Part shown: piece by piece, positions 51,646 through 60,758 of the stretch
Layout of the letters: each line of letters begins with the position of its first letter
How positions within the stretch are numbered: the first letter of the stretch is position 1
NCBI RefSeq assembly: GCF_001570365.1
Contig: NZ_BBYK01000038.1
Coordinates: forward strand, 294,787-358,786
Origin: Microtetraspora fusca
GTDB lineage: Bacteria > Actinomycetota > Actinomycetes > Streptosporangiales > Streptosporangiaceae
Length of the DNA stretch: 64,000 bases
Direction of reading: 5' to 3'
Position numbers and translations under genes: made by a program
Notes under the pieces: model-generated
Databases searched by the model: none
Told to the model about the DNA's origin: nothing
Seen by the model: the letters and a program-made list of their open reading frames with translations, nothing else

Positions 51646-53259
51646 TCAGGAGTCGCGTTCCCAGGCGTAGGGGTCGACATAGATCACATGGCCGCCGCGG
51701 TCGTCGGACTCGTCCACGATGTCGTTGCGCGGCGGCCGTACCGGCTCTGAGCGGGCGGCCCGGATCGCGGCGAACGTCTCCGCCGCCGCGGCGGCGTGCT
51801 CGTCGGTCCAGTCATCCTTGATCACCGGGATGGGCTGGGTGTCGGCCTCGGTCGCGTCCAACCAGTGGCCGGGAAGGGCGCGGACCGCCTTGTCCTTATC
51901 GGCGCGCCGGACCTTCCCCGCCGCCTTGGCGATCACGGCGCTCGCCTTGCGCACCGGCTCGGGGGTCGCCGGACGGCGCGAGATCAGCAGCCAGTTCGCG
52001 ATACCGGCCGAGATGCCGGCCGCCACGCCCACCTCCAGCGCCACCGACAGCGCCACCTCCCACGGGGAGGGCCCGACGGCGGACAGGCGCGCCCCGCCGA
52101 GCGGGCCGCCCGAGAGCGCCGCGAGCAGGCCCGCCGCCGCGCCCGAGGTCAGGCCGCAGCCGAACCCCCACAGCGGCGCCGCCTCGATCGTCGGGGTCGG
52201 GGCGACCCGGGCCACGACGACCCCGGCGACCGCCCCGGCGAGGAACGGCAGCGCGATCACGCCCATGATCCAGGTGGGGGCGACGCCGGACTCCGGCAGC
52301 GCGCCGAGCAGCGGCACGGTGGGGACGGCGCTCAGCTTCACCCCGGTCGGCGCGACGAGGGTGCCGGTGCCGATGGCGAACCCCGGCCCGGCGATGTACG
52401 CCATGCCCCAGATCGCGGCGTTGACGAGGTAGAGGGCTTCGACCAGCAGCAGGAGGAGCCCGCCGACGAACCCGGGGCTGAGCGTCTCCGAGAGCTGCCG
52501 GATCTCGGGGAACTTCACCGCGATCGCCACGAGGACCAGCAGCAGTCCGGCGGTGAACATGATCGACAGGGCGACGGCCGTACCGGCGACGACCGAACGG
52601 GTGCGGTCCGGGAGCAGCCGGAGCATCGACTTCCACGGACCGATCGTGCGGGCGGTGGCCAGCGACCCGGCCAGGAACGCCAGCACGAAATGGCTGGCCA
52701 GCGCCTCGCCGAGGAACGGCTGGGTGACCTCGTTCTGCGCGACGAGGGAGATCATCCCGGCGAGCAGCGCGTACGGCGCGGCCAGCGAGACGCCGGCCTG
52801 GGCGACGAGCGCGAGCTGGGCCCGACGCCGGGCGTTCTCGACGTCGCGCGGCGTCCCCTTCGGCAGCCGGGCGGGCATCCGCAGCCTGAGGTCGGCGTCG
52901 CGGGCCATCCACAGGCCGGCCCGGTAGAGCAGGACGCCCGGCAGGATGGTCAGGCCGAGCGGCAGCAACCCGACCCTGCCGCCGGGGATCGCGAACCCGG
53001 CGTGGTGAGCCGCCAGCCAGAGCTGGCAGGCGGCTCGGAAGACGCCGGGCAGCCCCTGCCCGAAAGCGCCCCGCGGGGCGGCGGCCCAGCCGATCAGGGT
53101 GAGGGTGGTCAGCACCGCGAGGCCGACGCCGAGCGTGCCCGCCCCGGCGAGCATGCCCGACACGGGGAGCGGCCTGCGGGTCTCGTCGTCGTCGCCTTTG
53201 GGGAAGCGGCTGAGGACGGCACGGGGGGCTGTCCGCAGTTGATCGAGAAGAGCCGTCAC
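51646..53259 (-). CDS. PerM/DUF6350 multi-pass membrane protein
   Basis: The 537-residue protein has about ten TM helices and a hydrophilic C-terminal tail (~430-537). It resembles the DUF6350 family that includes mycobacterial PerM, needed for cell division stability; phrases such as LPLGLTILPGVLLYRAGLWMAR and EIRQLSETLSPGFVGGLLLLLVEALYLVNAAIW fit. In Streptomyces and mycobacteria this gene also lies near purN and sucCD, which supports the call. Confidence 0.8.
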   Translation of the reverse strand: MTALLDQLRTAPRAVLSRFPKGDDDETRRPLPVSGMLAGAGTLGVGLAVLTTLTLIGWAAAPRGAFGQGLPGVFRAACQLWLAAHHAGFAIPGGRVGLLPLGLTILPGVLLYRAGLWMARDADLRLRMPARLPKGTPRDVENARRRAQLALVAQAGVSLAAPYALLAGMISLVAQNEVTQPFLGEALASHFVLAFLAGSLATARTIGPWKSMLRLLPDRTRSVVAGTAVALSIMFTAGLLLVLVAIAVKFPEIRQLSETLSPGFVGGLLLLLVEALYLVNAAIWGMAYIAGPGFAIGTGTLVAPTGVKLSAVPTVPLLGALPESGVAPTWIMGVIALPFLAGAVAGVVVARVAPTPTIEAAPLWGFGCGLTSGAAAGLLAALSGGPLGGARLSAVGPSPWEVALSVALEVGVAAGISAGIANWLLISRRPATPEPVRKASAVIAKAAGKVRRADKDKAVRALPGHWLDATEADTQPIPVIKDDWTDEHAAAAAETFAAIRAARSEPVRPPRNDIVDESDDRGGHVIYVDPYAWERDS

Positions 53260-53358
53260 AATAGTCGATGTTCTCAGGAAGGTACGGCTTCGCCGTGCTG
53301 CGCCGCCCGCGTGTCGCCCGTTTCGTCCGACCGGAGCGGGTGTTTCCGGCCCCGGACG

Positions 53359-53406
53359 CGAATCACCCCGCGGGGTCCTCGGCTGAGGCGCCCACGGGGT
53401 GATTCG
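53359..53406 (-). terminator. Terminator of the sucCD operon
   Basis: A 12-bp outer stem (CGAATCACCCCG/CGGGGTGATTCG) encloses a smaller CCTC/GAGG stem, 17 bp past the sucD stop. Confidence 0.7.
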
Positions 53407-53423
53407 ATCGCGACGCTACGGCG

Positions 53424-54299
53424 TCAGCGGGACTGCATGATCTCGCGCATGAGGCGTGCGGTCTCGCTGGGGGTCTTGCCGACGCGGACGCCGACCTTCT
53501 CCAGCGCTTCCTTCTTGGCCTGGGCCGTACCGGCGGAGCCGGAGACGATCGCGCCCGCGTGACCCATGGTCTTGCCCTCGGGGGCGGTGAAGCCCGCGAC
53601 GTAGGCGACGACCGGCTTGGTCACGTTCTCCTCGATGTAGGCCGCGGCCCGCTCCTCGGCGTCGCCGCCGATCTCACCGATCATCACGATGGCGTCGGTG
53701 TTCGGGTCGTCCTGGAACGCCTGGAGAGCGTCGATGTGGGTGGTCCCGATGACCGGGTCGCCGCCGATGCCGACGCAGGTGGAGAAGCCGAAGTCACGCA
53801 GCTCGTACATGAGCTGGTAGGTCAGCGTGCCGGACTTGGACACCAGGCCGATGCGGCCGGGGGTCGTGATGTCCGCCGGGATGATGCCCGCGTTGGACGC
53901 GCCGGGCGAGGCGATGCCGGGGCAGTTCGGGCCGATGATGCGGGTCTTGTTGCCCTTGGCCTGCGCGTACGCCCAGAACTCGGTGGTGTCGTGGACGGGC
54001 ACGCCCTCGGTGATGACCACGCAGAGCGGGATCTCGGCGTCGATGGCCTCCTTGACGGCGGCCTTGGTCGCCACCGGGGGCACGAAGACGACCGACACGT
54101 CGGCGCCGGTCTGCTCCATGGCCTCCTTCACCGTGCCGAACACGGGAAGGCCCTCGTGGACGATGCCGGCCTTGCGGGCGTTGACACCGCCGACGACCTT
54201 GGCACCGGCCGCGAGCATGCGGCGGGTGTGCTTGGTGCCCTCACCGCCGGTCATGCCCTGCACGATGATCTTGCTGTTCTCGGTCAGCCAGATAGCCAT
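53424..54299 (-). CDS. sucD: Succinyl-CoA synthetase alpha subunit
   Basis: The 291-residue CoA-binding/ligase subunit has the CoA fold start [29 protein letters not shown], the strand set [20 protein letters not shown] and the phosphohistidine in [12 protein letters not shown]. It forms the TCA-cycle enzyme with SucC, interconverting succinyl-CoA and succinate with nucleotide phosphorylation. Its ATG overlaps the sucC stop as TAATG. Confidence 0.97.
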   Translation of the reverse strand: MAIWLTENSKIIVQGMTGGEGTKHTRRMLAAGAKVVGGVNARKAGIVHEGLPVFGTVKEAMEQTGADVSVVFVPPVATKAAVKEAIDAEIPLCVVITEGVPVHDTTEFWAYAQAKGNKTRIIGPNCPGIASPGASNAGIIPADITTPGRIGLVSKSGTLTYQLMYELRDFGFSTCVGIGGDPVIGTTHIDALQAFQDDPNTDAIVMIGEIGGDAEERAAAYIEENVTKPVVAYVAGFTAPEGKTMGHAGAIVSGSAGTAQAKKEALEKVGVRVGKTPSETARLMREIMQSR

Positions 54300-55480
54300 T
54301 ACGCACCTACCGCAGCGAGCTCGGCGGCGCGCTTGGCCGCGTCGTCCATGGTGTCCACCAGCTCGACGCGGGGCAGCCCGGCGTCGGCCAGAATCTGCCG
54401 CCCCAGGGCGGCGTTGTTGCCGTCCAGGCGCACCACCAGCGGGTGCGTCACGGCCTCGCCACGGCTCTCCAGGAGCTGGAACGCGGAGACGATGCCGTTG
54501 GCGACCGCGTCGCACGCGGTGATGCCGCCGAAGACGTTCACGAAGACCGACTTCACCGACGGGTCGGAGAGGATGATCTCCAGGCCGTTGGCCATGACCT
54601 CGGCCGAGGCGCCGCCGCCGATGTCGAGGAAGTTGGCCGGCTTCGGCTGGCCGGGGAACGCCTCACCGGCGTAGGCGACCACGTCGAGCGTGGACATGAC
54701 CAGACCCGCGCCGTTGCCGATGATGCCGACCGTGCCGTCGAGCTTGACGTAGTTGAGGTGCTTCTCCTTGGCCCGCGCCTCCAGCGGGTCCTCGGCGGCC
54801 TTGTCGACGTACGCCGCGTGCTCCGCCTGGCGGAAGTTGGCGTTGTCGTCGAGGGTGACCTTGCCGTCGAGGGCCTTCACCTGGCCGTCGGCCGACAGGA
54901 TCATGGGGTTGACCTCGACGAGGGTGGCGTCCTCGTCGACGAAAACGGCCCAGAGCTTCTCGATGAGGGCGGCGGCGCCGTCCAGCGCCTTGTCGGGCAG
55001 GCCGCCGGCCTGCGCGATCTCGCGCGCCTTGGCGAGGTCGATGCCGTCGATGGGGTTGACCGGAACCTTGGCCACCTTCTCGGGCGCCGTGTGCGCGACC
55101 TCTTCGATGTCCATGCCGCCCGCGGCCGAGCAGATGGCCAGGAACGTACGGTTCGCGCGGTCGAGGAGGAAGGAGAAGTAGTACTCCTCGGCGATCTGGC
55201 TGGCCTCCTCGATCAGGACCTTGTGGACCGTGTGGCCCTTGATGTCCATCCCGAGGATCTGCGTCGCCTTTGCGTGAGCGTCGCTCGCGTCGTCGGCCAC
55301 CTTCACGCCACCGGCCTTGCCGCGGCCCCCGGTCTTGACCTGGGCCTTGACGACGACACGCCCGGTGAGCTGCTCGGCAGCCGCGCGCGCCTCGTCTGCG
55401 GTGTGCGCCACGGTGCCGCGCGGCACCGGGATGCCGTACTCCGCGAAGAGCTCCTTCGCCTGATGTTCGAACAGGTCCAC
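54299..55480 (-). CDS. sucC: Succinyl-CoA synthetase beta subunit
   Basis: The 393-residue ATP-grasp subunit opens [22 protein letters not shown] and has [42 protein letters not shown] and [17 protein letters not shown] 55480 follows GAAGGACGG. The 168-bp leader back to the B12 gene holds a GCCAGGC/GCCTGGC hairpin (55519-55542) and a TAGGCT (55562-55557), a candidate -10. Confidence 0.97.
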   Translation of the reverse strand: MDLFEHQAKELFAEYGIPVPRGTVAHTADEARAAAEQLTGRVVVKAQVKTGGRGKAGGVKVADDASDAHAKATQILGMDIKGHTVHKVLIEEASQIAEEYYFSFLLDRANRTFLAICSAAGGMDIEEVAHTAPEKVAKVPVNPIDGIDLAKAREIAQAGGLPDKALDGAAALIEKLWAVFVDEDATLVEVNPMILSADGQVKALDGKVTLDDNANFRQAEHAAYVDKAAEDPLEARAKEKHLNYVKLDGTVGIIGNGAGLVMSTLDVVAYAGEAFPGQPKPANFLDIGGGASAEVMANGLEIILSDPSVKSVFVNVFGGITACDAVANGIVSAFQLLESRGEAVTHPLVVRLDGNNAALGRQILADAGLPRVELVDTMDDAAKRAAELAAVGA

Positions 55481-55518
55481 GAGGGTCCGTCCTTCGGCTG
55501 ATCTTCGTAATGTCGAGG

Positions 55519-55542
55519 GCCAGGCGGGGTGACCTGCCTGGC
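55519..55542 (-). promoter_or_regulatory. Hairpin in the sucC leader
   Basis: A 7-bp GCCAGGC/GCCTGGC stem with a 10-nt loop lies about 40 nt before the sucC start. Its role is unknown. Confidence 0.35.
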
Positions 55543-55648
55543 ATTTCCGCGCATGAAGCCTAGCCCTAGCGGGGACGTGAAGACGTCATGGGGTACCGGT
55601 AAGCCCTTGCCAAGGGCTGACGGATAGTGCAAAGTTACGCAAAAGATC

Positions 55649-56047
55649 CTAAATCCCTGTAGGGACAGCGGAGCGCACCCAGTCGACGATCTCCTCCGTG
55701 GTCGCACCCGGCGTGAAGATGGCCGCCACGCCCATGTCCCGGAGTGCGGGGATGTCGGCCTCGGGGATGATCCCCCCGCCGAAAACCACGATGTCCTCGG
55801 CATCCTGCTCCTTGAGGACCTCCATCAGGCGGGCGAAGAGGGTCATGTGCGCGCCCGACAGGATCGACAACCCGATCGCCGCAGCGTCCTCCTGGATCGC
55901 GGCCCGCACGATCTGCTCGGGGGTCTGGTGCAGGCCGGTGTAGACGACCTCCATGCCCGCGTCGCGCAGCGCGCGCGCCACCACTTTGATCCCGCGGTCG
56001 TGCCCGTCCAGGCCCGGCTTGGCAAGAACGATCCGAATCGCACCCAT
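55649..56047 (-). CDS. Stand-alone cobalamin-binding domain protein (methylmalonyl-CoA mutase C-terminal type)
   Basis: The 132-residue protein is a free B12-binding Rossmann domain, with the DxHxxG signature in [14 protein letters not shown] (His coordinates cobalt), SxL in LSILSGAH and GG in [12 protein letters not shown]. It equals the C-terminal domain of methylmalonyl-CoA mutase or the small subunit of a related split mutase. No catalytic mutase subunit lies nearby, so its partner must be elsewhere. Its position before sucCD fits flow of succinyl-CoA made by the mutase. Confidence 0.9.
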   Translation of the reverse strand: MGAIRIVLAKPGLDGHDRGIKVVARALRDAGMEVVYTGLHQTPEQIVRAAIQEDAAAIGLSILSGAHMTLFARLMEVLKEQDAEDIVVFGGGIIPEADIPALRDMGVAAIFTPGATTEEIVDWVRSAVPTGI

Positions 56048-56288
56048 CGCGACCTCCTCGCAACGCGACCGCCTTCACATCCTCGCCCGACTCGTGCCCG
56101 GCCGTCCACGCGCGGAAGCGCCGATCCGCGGGCCGGGACGGGGGCCGGCGGCGTACGCGAACCGGGGGCCGATCCGTCACCCCGACGCGGCGGACGGGAC
56201 GACGAGACTGCGCAGCGAGGAACGATCCACGGCGCTCTCGGAAAGCATTGAGGAAATCCACAGGAAATGTCGATTTTCGTGACTTTAC

Positions 56289-56336
56289 TGTGATCATCAC
56301 ACGGCAGGATGCAGCATGATCACTTCATCTTGATCA
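56289..56336. promoter_or_regulatory. Repeated TGATCA sites before the secreted-protein gene
   Basis: TGATCA occurs at 56291-56296, 56317-56322 and 56331-56336; the first lies within the near-palindrome TGTGATCATCACA (56289-56301). They sit 46-95 bp before ATG 56383 in the 335-bp divergent gap 56048-56382, which contains no visible gene, and could be a regulator site. Confidence 0.4.
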
Positions 56337-56382
56337 CCTTCTCCGCGAGAGGGGAAGGCACCCAACAGGAGGAACCCCCCTT

Positions 56383-57261
56383 ATGAGGCGAATCATCGCC
56401 ACAGTCGCCTGCGCGGGAACCGCGGCGCTGATGGCCCCCGCGATCGCCGCCCCCGCGTACGCGCAGACGCGTGCCGCGGACCCGGCCTCGGCCCTCGTGA
56501 AGCAGATCAAGCCCAAGCAGGGCGTTCACGTGACCTCCGCCGCGAAGGTCACCATGGAGGGCATCACCGCCTTCAAGTTCCGTTCCGAAGGCGACGTCCA
56601 GTTCGGCAGGTCGGGCGCCGCCGCCTCGGACATGACGTCCAAGTCCGACTTCGGCGGTCTGTTCGGCGGCAACGACGACCTCGACGGGATGAAGAACCCG
56701 CTCCGCACGGTCATCATCAACGGGACCTCCTACCTGTCCGGCGGCGTCTACGACGACCTGCTCCCCGACGGCAAGAGCTGGCTGCGCATGCCCGGCGGCA
56801 ACGCGGCCAACCTCGACGGCAACCTCGGCATCAACACGTTCGACCCGAGCACCCTCAAGGCCGTGCTCGCGACCACCAAGGCCAAGAGCAACGGCGGCAC
56901 GCTGGACGGCGTCCGCACCACGCGCTACCGCGGGTCGATCACGCTCCGCCAGCTCTACGCGGCGTCCCCGGCGACGAGGAAGCACCTCAAGGACCTGAAG
57001 CCGGCCGACGGCAAGGCCGTGATCAACTGGAATCTCTGGATCGGCGCCGACCAGCTCGTCCGCCGGCTGACGACCGCGACGACCATGTCGTTCAAGGTCA
57101 AGAAGTCCAGCATGGAGATGTCCATGACGGGCGACACCAAGTTCAGCAAGTGGGGCTCGAAGCTCAACATCACCGCTCCCAAGGGCAGCGAGGTCGCCTC
57201 CCTGGGCGACATCGTCGGCGACGTCCCCGAGGTCCCGGACGTCATCAACCTGGGCGACTGA
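56383..57261 (+). CDS. Secreted protein of LppX/LolA-like appearance
   Basis: The 292-residue protein has a signal peptide cleaved near AYA/QT (27). The rest alternates strands in a pattern like actinobacterial LppX/LprG or LolA-fold proteins: TSAAKVTMEGITAFKFRSEGDVQF, RTVIINGTSYLSGGVYDDLLPDGKSWLRMPGG, GGTLDGVRTTRYRGSITL, NWNLWIGADQLVRRLTT and TMSFKVKKSSMEMSMTGDTKFSKWG. There is no lipobox, so it is probably released or wall-associated. A lipid-carrier role is a guess from fold. The RBS is AGGAGG. Confidence 0.65.
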   Translation: MRRIIATVACAGTAALMAPAIAAPAYAQTRAADPASALVKQIKPKQGVHVTSAAKVTMEGITAFKFRSEGDVQFGRSGAAASDMTSKSDFGGLFGGNDDLDGMKNPLRTVIINGTSYLSGGVYDDLLPDGKSWLRMPGGNAANLDGNLGINTFDPSTLKAVLATTKAKSNGGTLDGVRTTRYRGSITLRQLYAASPATRKHLKDLKPADGKAVINWNLWIGADQLVRRLTTATTMSFKVKKSSMEMSMTGDTKFSKWGSKLNITAPKGSEVASLGDIVGDVPEVPDVINLGD

Positions 57262-57308
57262 TCGGCAGGCTGTCCGGGCGTCGTGTCCGGGTCATGGCGT
57301 CCGGTCAT

Positions 57309-57347
57309 CCCGCCGGGTCCGGCCGACAAGGCGCGTGACCCGGCGGG
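57309..57347 (+). terminator. Terminator of the secreted-protein gene
   Basis: An 11-bp CCCGCCGGGTC/GACCCGGCGGG stem with a 17-nt loop, 48 bp after the stop. Confidence 0.65.
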
Positions 57348-57408
57348 CTCCCTCACCCGGCCGGCCTGGCGTCCGGCGGGAGAGGGTCCGTCATCGCATC
57401 GGCGGCCA

Positions 57409-57446
57409 GAGGCCCCGTGGAGCCCTCACCGGTTCCACGGGGCCTC
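57409..57446. terminator. Second convergent hairpin
   Basis: A 13-bp GAGGCCCCGTGGA/TCCACGGGGCCTC stem with a 12-nt loop. The 346-bp gap 57262-57607 holds this and the previous hairpin plus a 14-bp tandem duplication (CTGGAGACGCTCG, near 57553-57580) but no gene. Confidence 0.65.
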
Positions 57447-57607
57447 GGCATGTCCGGCGCGAGCCGTGTCGGCTTGTGGGAAAGCGTCCGGGTCTCCGGC
57501 AGGGCACTCGCCCGGCCACCCGCCGACCCGGCATGCGCCACCGCCGCCTCGCCTGGAGACGCTCGTCTGGAGACGCTCGCCTGGCCGCCTTCGCCGCGGC
57601 CGCGCGG

Positions 57608-59866
57608 TCAGAGCTTCTCGACCTTGGCGTAGGCCAGCATCAGGGTCTTCTCGCCACCCGAACCGAAGTCGATCTTGACGCGGGTCTTCTCCGCCTGGCC
57701 CTCCACCGCGACGACCGTGCCGAGGCCGAAGCTGTCGTGGGTGACCCGGTCGCCCGGGGCCAGGCTCGGGATCGGCTGGCCGGTCTTCCTGGGCGCGGAC
57801 GTCGTACGGCTCTCGCGCGACGTGGCCGCCCCCCACGCGGTCTTCGCCGGGTCGCCGCGCCACTCGACGAGATCGTTCGGCACCTCGGACAGGAACCGCG
57901 ACGCCGGGTTGAACGACGGCGCACCCCACGCCGACCGCACCGCCGCGCGGGACAGGTAGAGCCGCCGCTGGGCGCGGGTGATGCCGACGTAGGCGAGGCG
58001 GCGCTCCTCCTCCAGCTCCTTGGGGTCGCCCATGGAGCGCATGTGCGGGAAGACGCCGTCCTCCATCGCGGTGAGGAACACCACGGGGAACTCCAGCCCC
58101 TTCGCGGTGTGCAGGGTCATCAGGGTGACGACGCCGCCGTGGTCCTCGCCCTCGGGGATCTGGTCGGCGTCGGCCACCAGCGAGACCTGCTCGAGGAAGT
58201 CGACCAGCGTGCCCTCGGGGTTGCCCTCCTCGAACTCCGCGGCCACCGCGATCAGCTCGTTGAGGTTCTCCAGGCGGCTCTCGTCCTGCGGGTCGCCCGA
58301 GGTCTCCAGCTCGGTGCGGTAGCCGGTGGCGGCCAGCACCTCCTCCGCGAGCTCGGACAGCGGCAGCTCCTTGGCCCGCAGGTCGTCGAGCAGGGCGGTG
58401 AACTCCCTGATCGCGTTCAGCGAGCGGGTGGCCAGGCCGGGGGCCTCGTCGGCCCGGCGCAGGCCCTCCCAGAAGCTGATCCGCTCGCGGCTCGCGAACG
58501 CCTCGACCATCGCCTCGGCCCGGTCGCCGATGCCCCGCTTGGGCACGTTCAGCACGCGGCGCAGGGAGACCGTGTCGTACGGGTTGGCCAGGACCCGCAG
58601 GTAGGCGAGCAGGTCCTTGACCTCCTTGCGCTCGTAGAAGCGCACCCCGCCCACCACCTTGTACGGCAGACCGGTCCGGATGAAGACCTCTTCAAAGACA
58701 CGTGAGGCGGCGTTGGTGCGGTAGAAGACGGCCACCTGGCCGGGGGTGATCTCCTCCTCGTCGGAGAGCCGGTCGACCTCCTGCGCGACGAACATGGCCT
58801 CGTCGTGCTCGTTGTCCGCGACATACCCGATGATCTTGGGACCGGCCCCCTGGTCGGACCAGAGGTTCTTGGGCTTGCGGCTCTCGTTGCGGGCGATGAC
58901 CGCGTTGGCGGCGTTGAGGATGGTCTGGGTGGAGCGGTAGTTCTGCTCCAGCAGGATCGTCTTCGCGTCCGGGTAGTCGCGCTCGAACTCCAGGATGTTG
59001 CGGATCGACGCGCCACGGAAGGCGTAGATCGACTGGTCGGCGTCGCCCACCACGACCAGCTCGGCGGGCTCGACCCGCTCCTCGCCCGCCTCGTCCGGGC
59101 GGACGAGGTCGCCGTCGGCCGTCCTGAGCGCGGGCCGCCCCACCAACTCGCGGACCAGCACGTACTGCGCGTGGTTGGTGTCCTGGTACTCGTCGACCAT
59201 GACGTGCCGGAACCGGCGGCGGTAGTGCTCGGCGACCTCGGGGAAGAGCTGGAACAGCGTGACCGTGAGCATGATCAGGTCGTCGAAGTCCATCGCGCCG
59301 GCCTCGGTGAGCCGCGTCTGGTAGGTGCGGTACGCCTCGGCGAGGGTGCGCTCCAGATGCGTCTGCGCGTTCGCCGCCGCCGTCTCGTAGTCGATCAGCT
59401 CGTTCTTGAAGTTGCTGACCTGGGCGGAGAACGTCTTGGGCGGGTAGCGCTTGGGGTCGAGGTCGAGCTCGCGGCAGACCATCGCCATGAGCCGCTGCGC
59501 GTCGGCCTGGTCGTAGATCGAGAAGCTGCTGGTGAAACCGAGCCGCTTGGCCTCGCGCCGCAGGATGCGCACGCACGCGCTGTGGAAGGTCATCACCCAC
59601 ATGGCCTTGGACCGGGGACCGATGAGGCGGTCGACCCGCTCCTTCATCTCCCTGGCGGCCTTGTTGGTGAAGGTGATCGCCAGGATCTCGCCCGGCTGGA
59701 CGCCCCGCTCCGACAGCAGGTACGCGATGCGATGGGTGAGCACGCGCGTCTTGCCCGAGCCGGCCCCGGCGACGATGAGCAGGGGACCGCCCTGGTGCAG
59801 CACGGCCTCACGCTGGTGCGGGTTGAGGCCGTCGAGCAAAGGATGAGTGATGGCTCGGGTGGACAC
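57608..59866 (-). CDS. pcrA: ATP-dependent DNA helicase PcrA (UvrD/Rep family)
   Basis: The 752-residue superfamily 1A helicase acts in repair and replication restart. Motifs in order: Walker A VAGAGSGKTRVLTHRIAYLL, TFTNKAAREMKER, VDEYQDTN, VVGDADQSIYAFRGA, LEQNYRSTQTIL, VMTLHTAKGLEFPVVFL and RRLAYVGITRAQRRLYL. A PcrA-type C-terminal domain ends the protein (PSLAPGDRVTHDSFGLGTVVAVEGQ...KTRVKIDFGSGGEKTLMLAYAKVEKL). The start GTG 59866 has TACGCT 6 nt upstream and no RBS, so it is probably leaderless. Confidence 0.96.
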   Translation of the reverse strand: MSTRAITHPLLDGLNPHQREAVLHQGGPLLIVAGAGSGKTRVLTHRIAYLLSERGVQPGEILAITFTNKAAREMKERVDRLIGPRSKAMWVMTFHSACVRILRREAKRLGFTSSFSIYDQADAQRLMAMVCRELDLDPKRYPPKTFSAQVSNFKNELIDYETAAANAQTHLERTLAEAYRTYQTRLTEAGAMDFDDLIMLTVTLFQLFPEVAEHYRRRFRHVMVDEYQDTNHAQYVLVRELVGRPALRTADGDLVRPDEAGEERVEPAELVVVGDADQSIYAFRGASIRNILEFERDYPDAKTILLEQNYRSTQTILNAANAVIARNESRKPKNLWSDQGAGPKIIGYVADNEHDEAMFVAQEVDRLSDEEEITPGQVAVFYRTNAASRVFEEVFIRTGLPYKVVGGVRFYERKEVKDLLAYLRVLANPYDTVSLRRVLNVPKRGIGDRAEAMVEAFASRERISFWEGLRRADEAPGLATRSLNAIREFTALLDDLRAKELPLSELAEEVLAATGYRTELETSGDPQDESRLENLNELIAVAAEFEEGNPEGTLVDFLEQVSLVADADQIPEGEDHGGVVTLMTLHTAKGLEFPVVFLTAMEDGVFPHMRSMGDPKELEEERRLAYVGITRAQRRLYLSRAAVRSAWGAPSFNPASRFLSEVPNDLVEWRGDPAKTAWGAATSRESRTTSAPRKTGQPIPSLAPGDRVTHDSFGLGTVVAVEGQAEKTRVKIDFGSGGEKTLMLAYAKVEKL

Positions 59867-59872
59867 GTCCCT

Positions 59873-59878
59873 AGCGTA
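59873..59878 (-). promoter_or_regulatory. -10 box (TACGCT) of pcrA
   Basis: TACGCT lies 6 nt before GTG 59866, with TGCTGG 17 bp further upstream as a weak -35. Confidence 0.5.
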
Positions 59879-60031
59879 TGGCCGCCCACTGACATCCAGC
59901 ACCCGGATCGGCCCCCGAACGGCCCCGCCACCCCCGCGCCCGCCGCGCCGACCTGCGCGCCTCGTCTCCACCCATGGGTGGAGATCGGCTTCTCCACCCG
60001 TGCGCCGATCCGGGACGGGGTGGCCGGTTTC

Positions 60032-60037
60032 TACTTT
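60032..60037 (+). promoter_or_regulatory. -10 box (TACTTT) of the small membrane-protein gene
   Basis: TACTTT is 7 nt before ATG 60045; no RBS lies between. Confidence 0.45.
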
Positions 60038-60044
60038 GTCCTGC

Positions 60045-60539
60045 ATGGAACCCCTGCAGATCGCCGTGCTGAGCGTCGCCGTCGTGCTGTTCGTCGTCTA
60101 CCGCCAGATGATGACGCGCCGTACCGAGAGGCGAGGCATCCTCGTCTTCGGTGGGCTGATGATGTTGGCCGGGCTCGCGGGAGGCGGCGTCGTGGGCACC
60201 CGGCATCCGGCTCTCGGCGTGCTGATGCTGGTCCTGGAGCTCGCCGTCGCCGTGGGCTTCGGTTTCCTGCGCGCCGCGACCGTGCGCGTGTGGCGGGACA
60301 AGGCGGGGGTGACCTGGTCCAGGGGCACCGGCTGGACGGCCGCGGCCTGGCTGGCCTCGCTCGCGTCGCGGATCGCGCTCCTCGGCGCCGGGTACGCCCT
60401 GGGGCTCGCCCCGGCGCCCACGTCCGTCCTGCTCTTCGTCGGCCTGACCATCGCCGTCCAGTCCGTCGCGGTGAGCCTGCGGGCCCGGACCCTGCCCCGC
60501 GTCACCGTACGGCCGGCGGAAAGCCCGCTGACGTCCTGA
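60045..60539 (+). CDS. CcdC/DUF1453-like four-helix membrane protein
   Basis: The 164-residue protein has four TM helices (about 5-22, 32-55, 60-80 and 105-150). The pattern QIAVLSVAVVLFVVYRQMMTRRTERR, the central GFGFLRAATVRVWRDKAGVTWSRGTGWTAAAWLASLASRIAL and the closing helix recall the CcdC/DUF1453 fold. Function unknown. It is divergent from pcrA (178 bp) and followed by copy B of the dispersed repeat. Confidence 0.65.
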   Translation: MEPLQIAVLSVAVVLFVVYRQMMTRRTERRGILVFGGLMMLAGLAGGGVVGTRHPALGVLMLVLELAVAVGFGFLRAATVRVWRDKAGVTWSRGTGWTAAAWLASLASRIALLGAGYALGLAPAPTSVLLFVGLTIAVQSVAVSLRARTLPRVTVRPAESPLTS

Positions 60540-60549
60540 GGGACCCGGA

Positions 60550-60734
60550 CCGAGGAACAAGCGGGCTGGGGAACGTGAGGGGCGCGGCGGTGTCTGGACT
60601 GAGGAGCGAGCGGGCCCGCGAGGGGCGCGGCGGTGAAGTAACCGAGGAACGCCCGGAGCGACGAAGGAGTGAGGACGTGACGAGGGCACGAGCCGACTTC
60701 GGGCGCCCCGAGCCGCCGAGCGAAGCGAGGCAAT
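60550..60734 (-). repeat. Dispersed repeat element, copy B
   Basis: Read on the minus strand this begins TTGCCTCGCTTCGCTCGGCG followed by GCTCGGGGCGCCC (60733-60700), runs through CCCTCGTCAC, and contains two copies of CACCGCCGCGCCCCTC (about 60634-60619 and 60592-60577), then CCGCTTGTTCCTCGGTCC. It matches copy A (1567-1736) over most of its length in the opposite orientation. It fills the gap between two plus-strand genes and has no coding signal. Confidence 0.7.
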
Positions 60735-60746
60735 TGAATACGACGC

Positions 60747-60752
60747 TAACGT
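60747..60752 (+). promoter_or_regulatory. -10 box (TAACGT) of the histidine kinase gene
   Basis: TAACGT is 6 nt before GTG 60759 and immediately downstream of repeat copy B; any -35 would fall inside the repeat edge. Confidence 0.45.
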
Positions 60753-60758
60753 CGTGGC

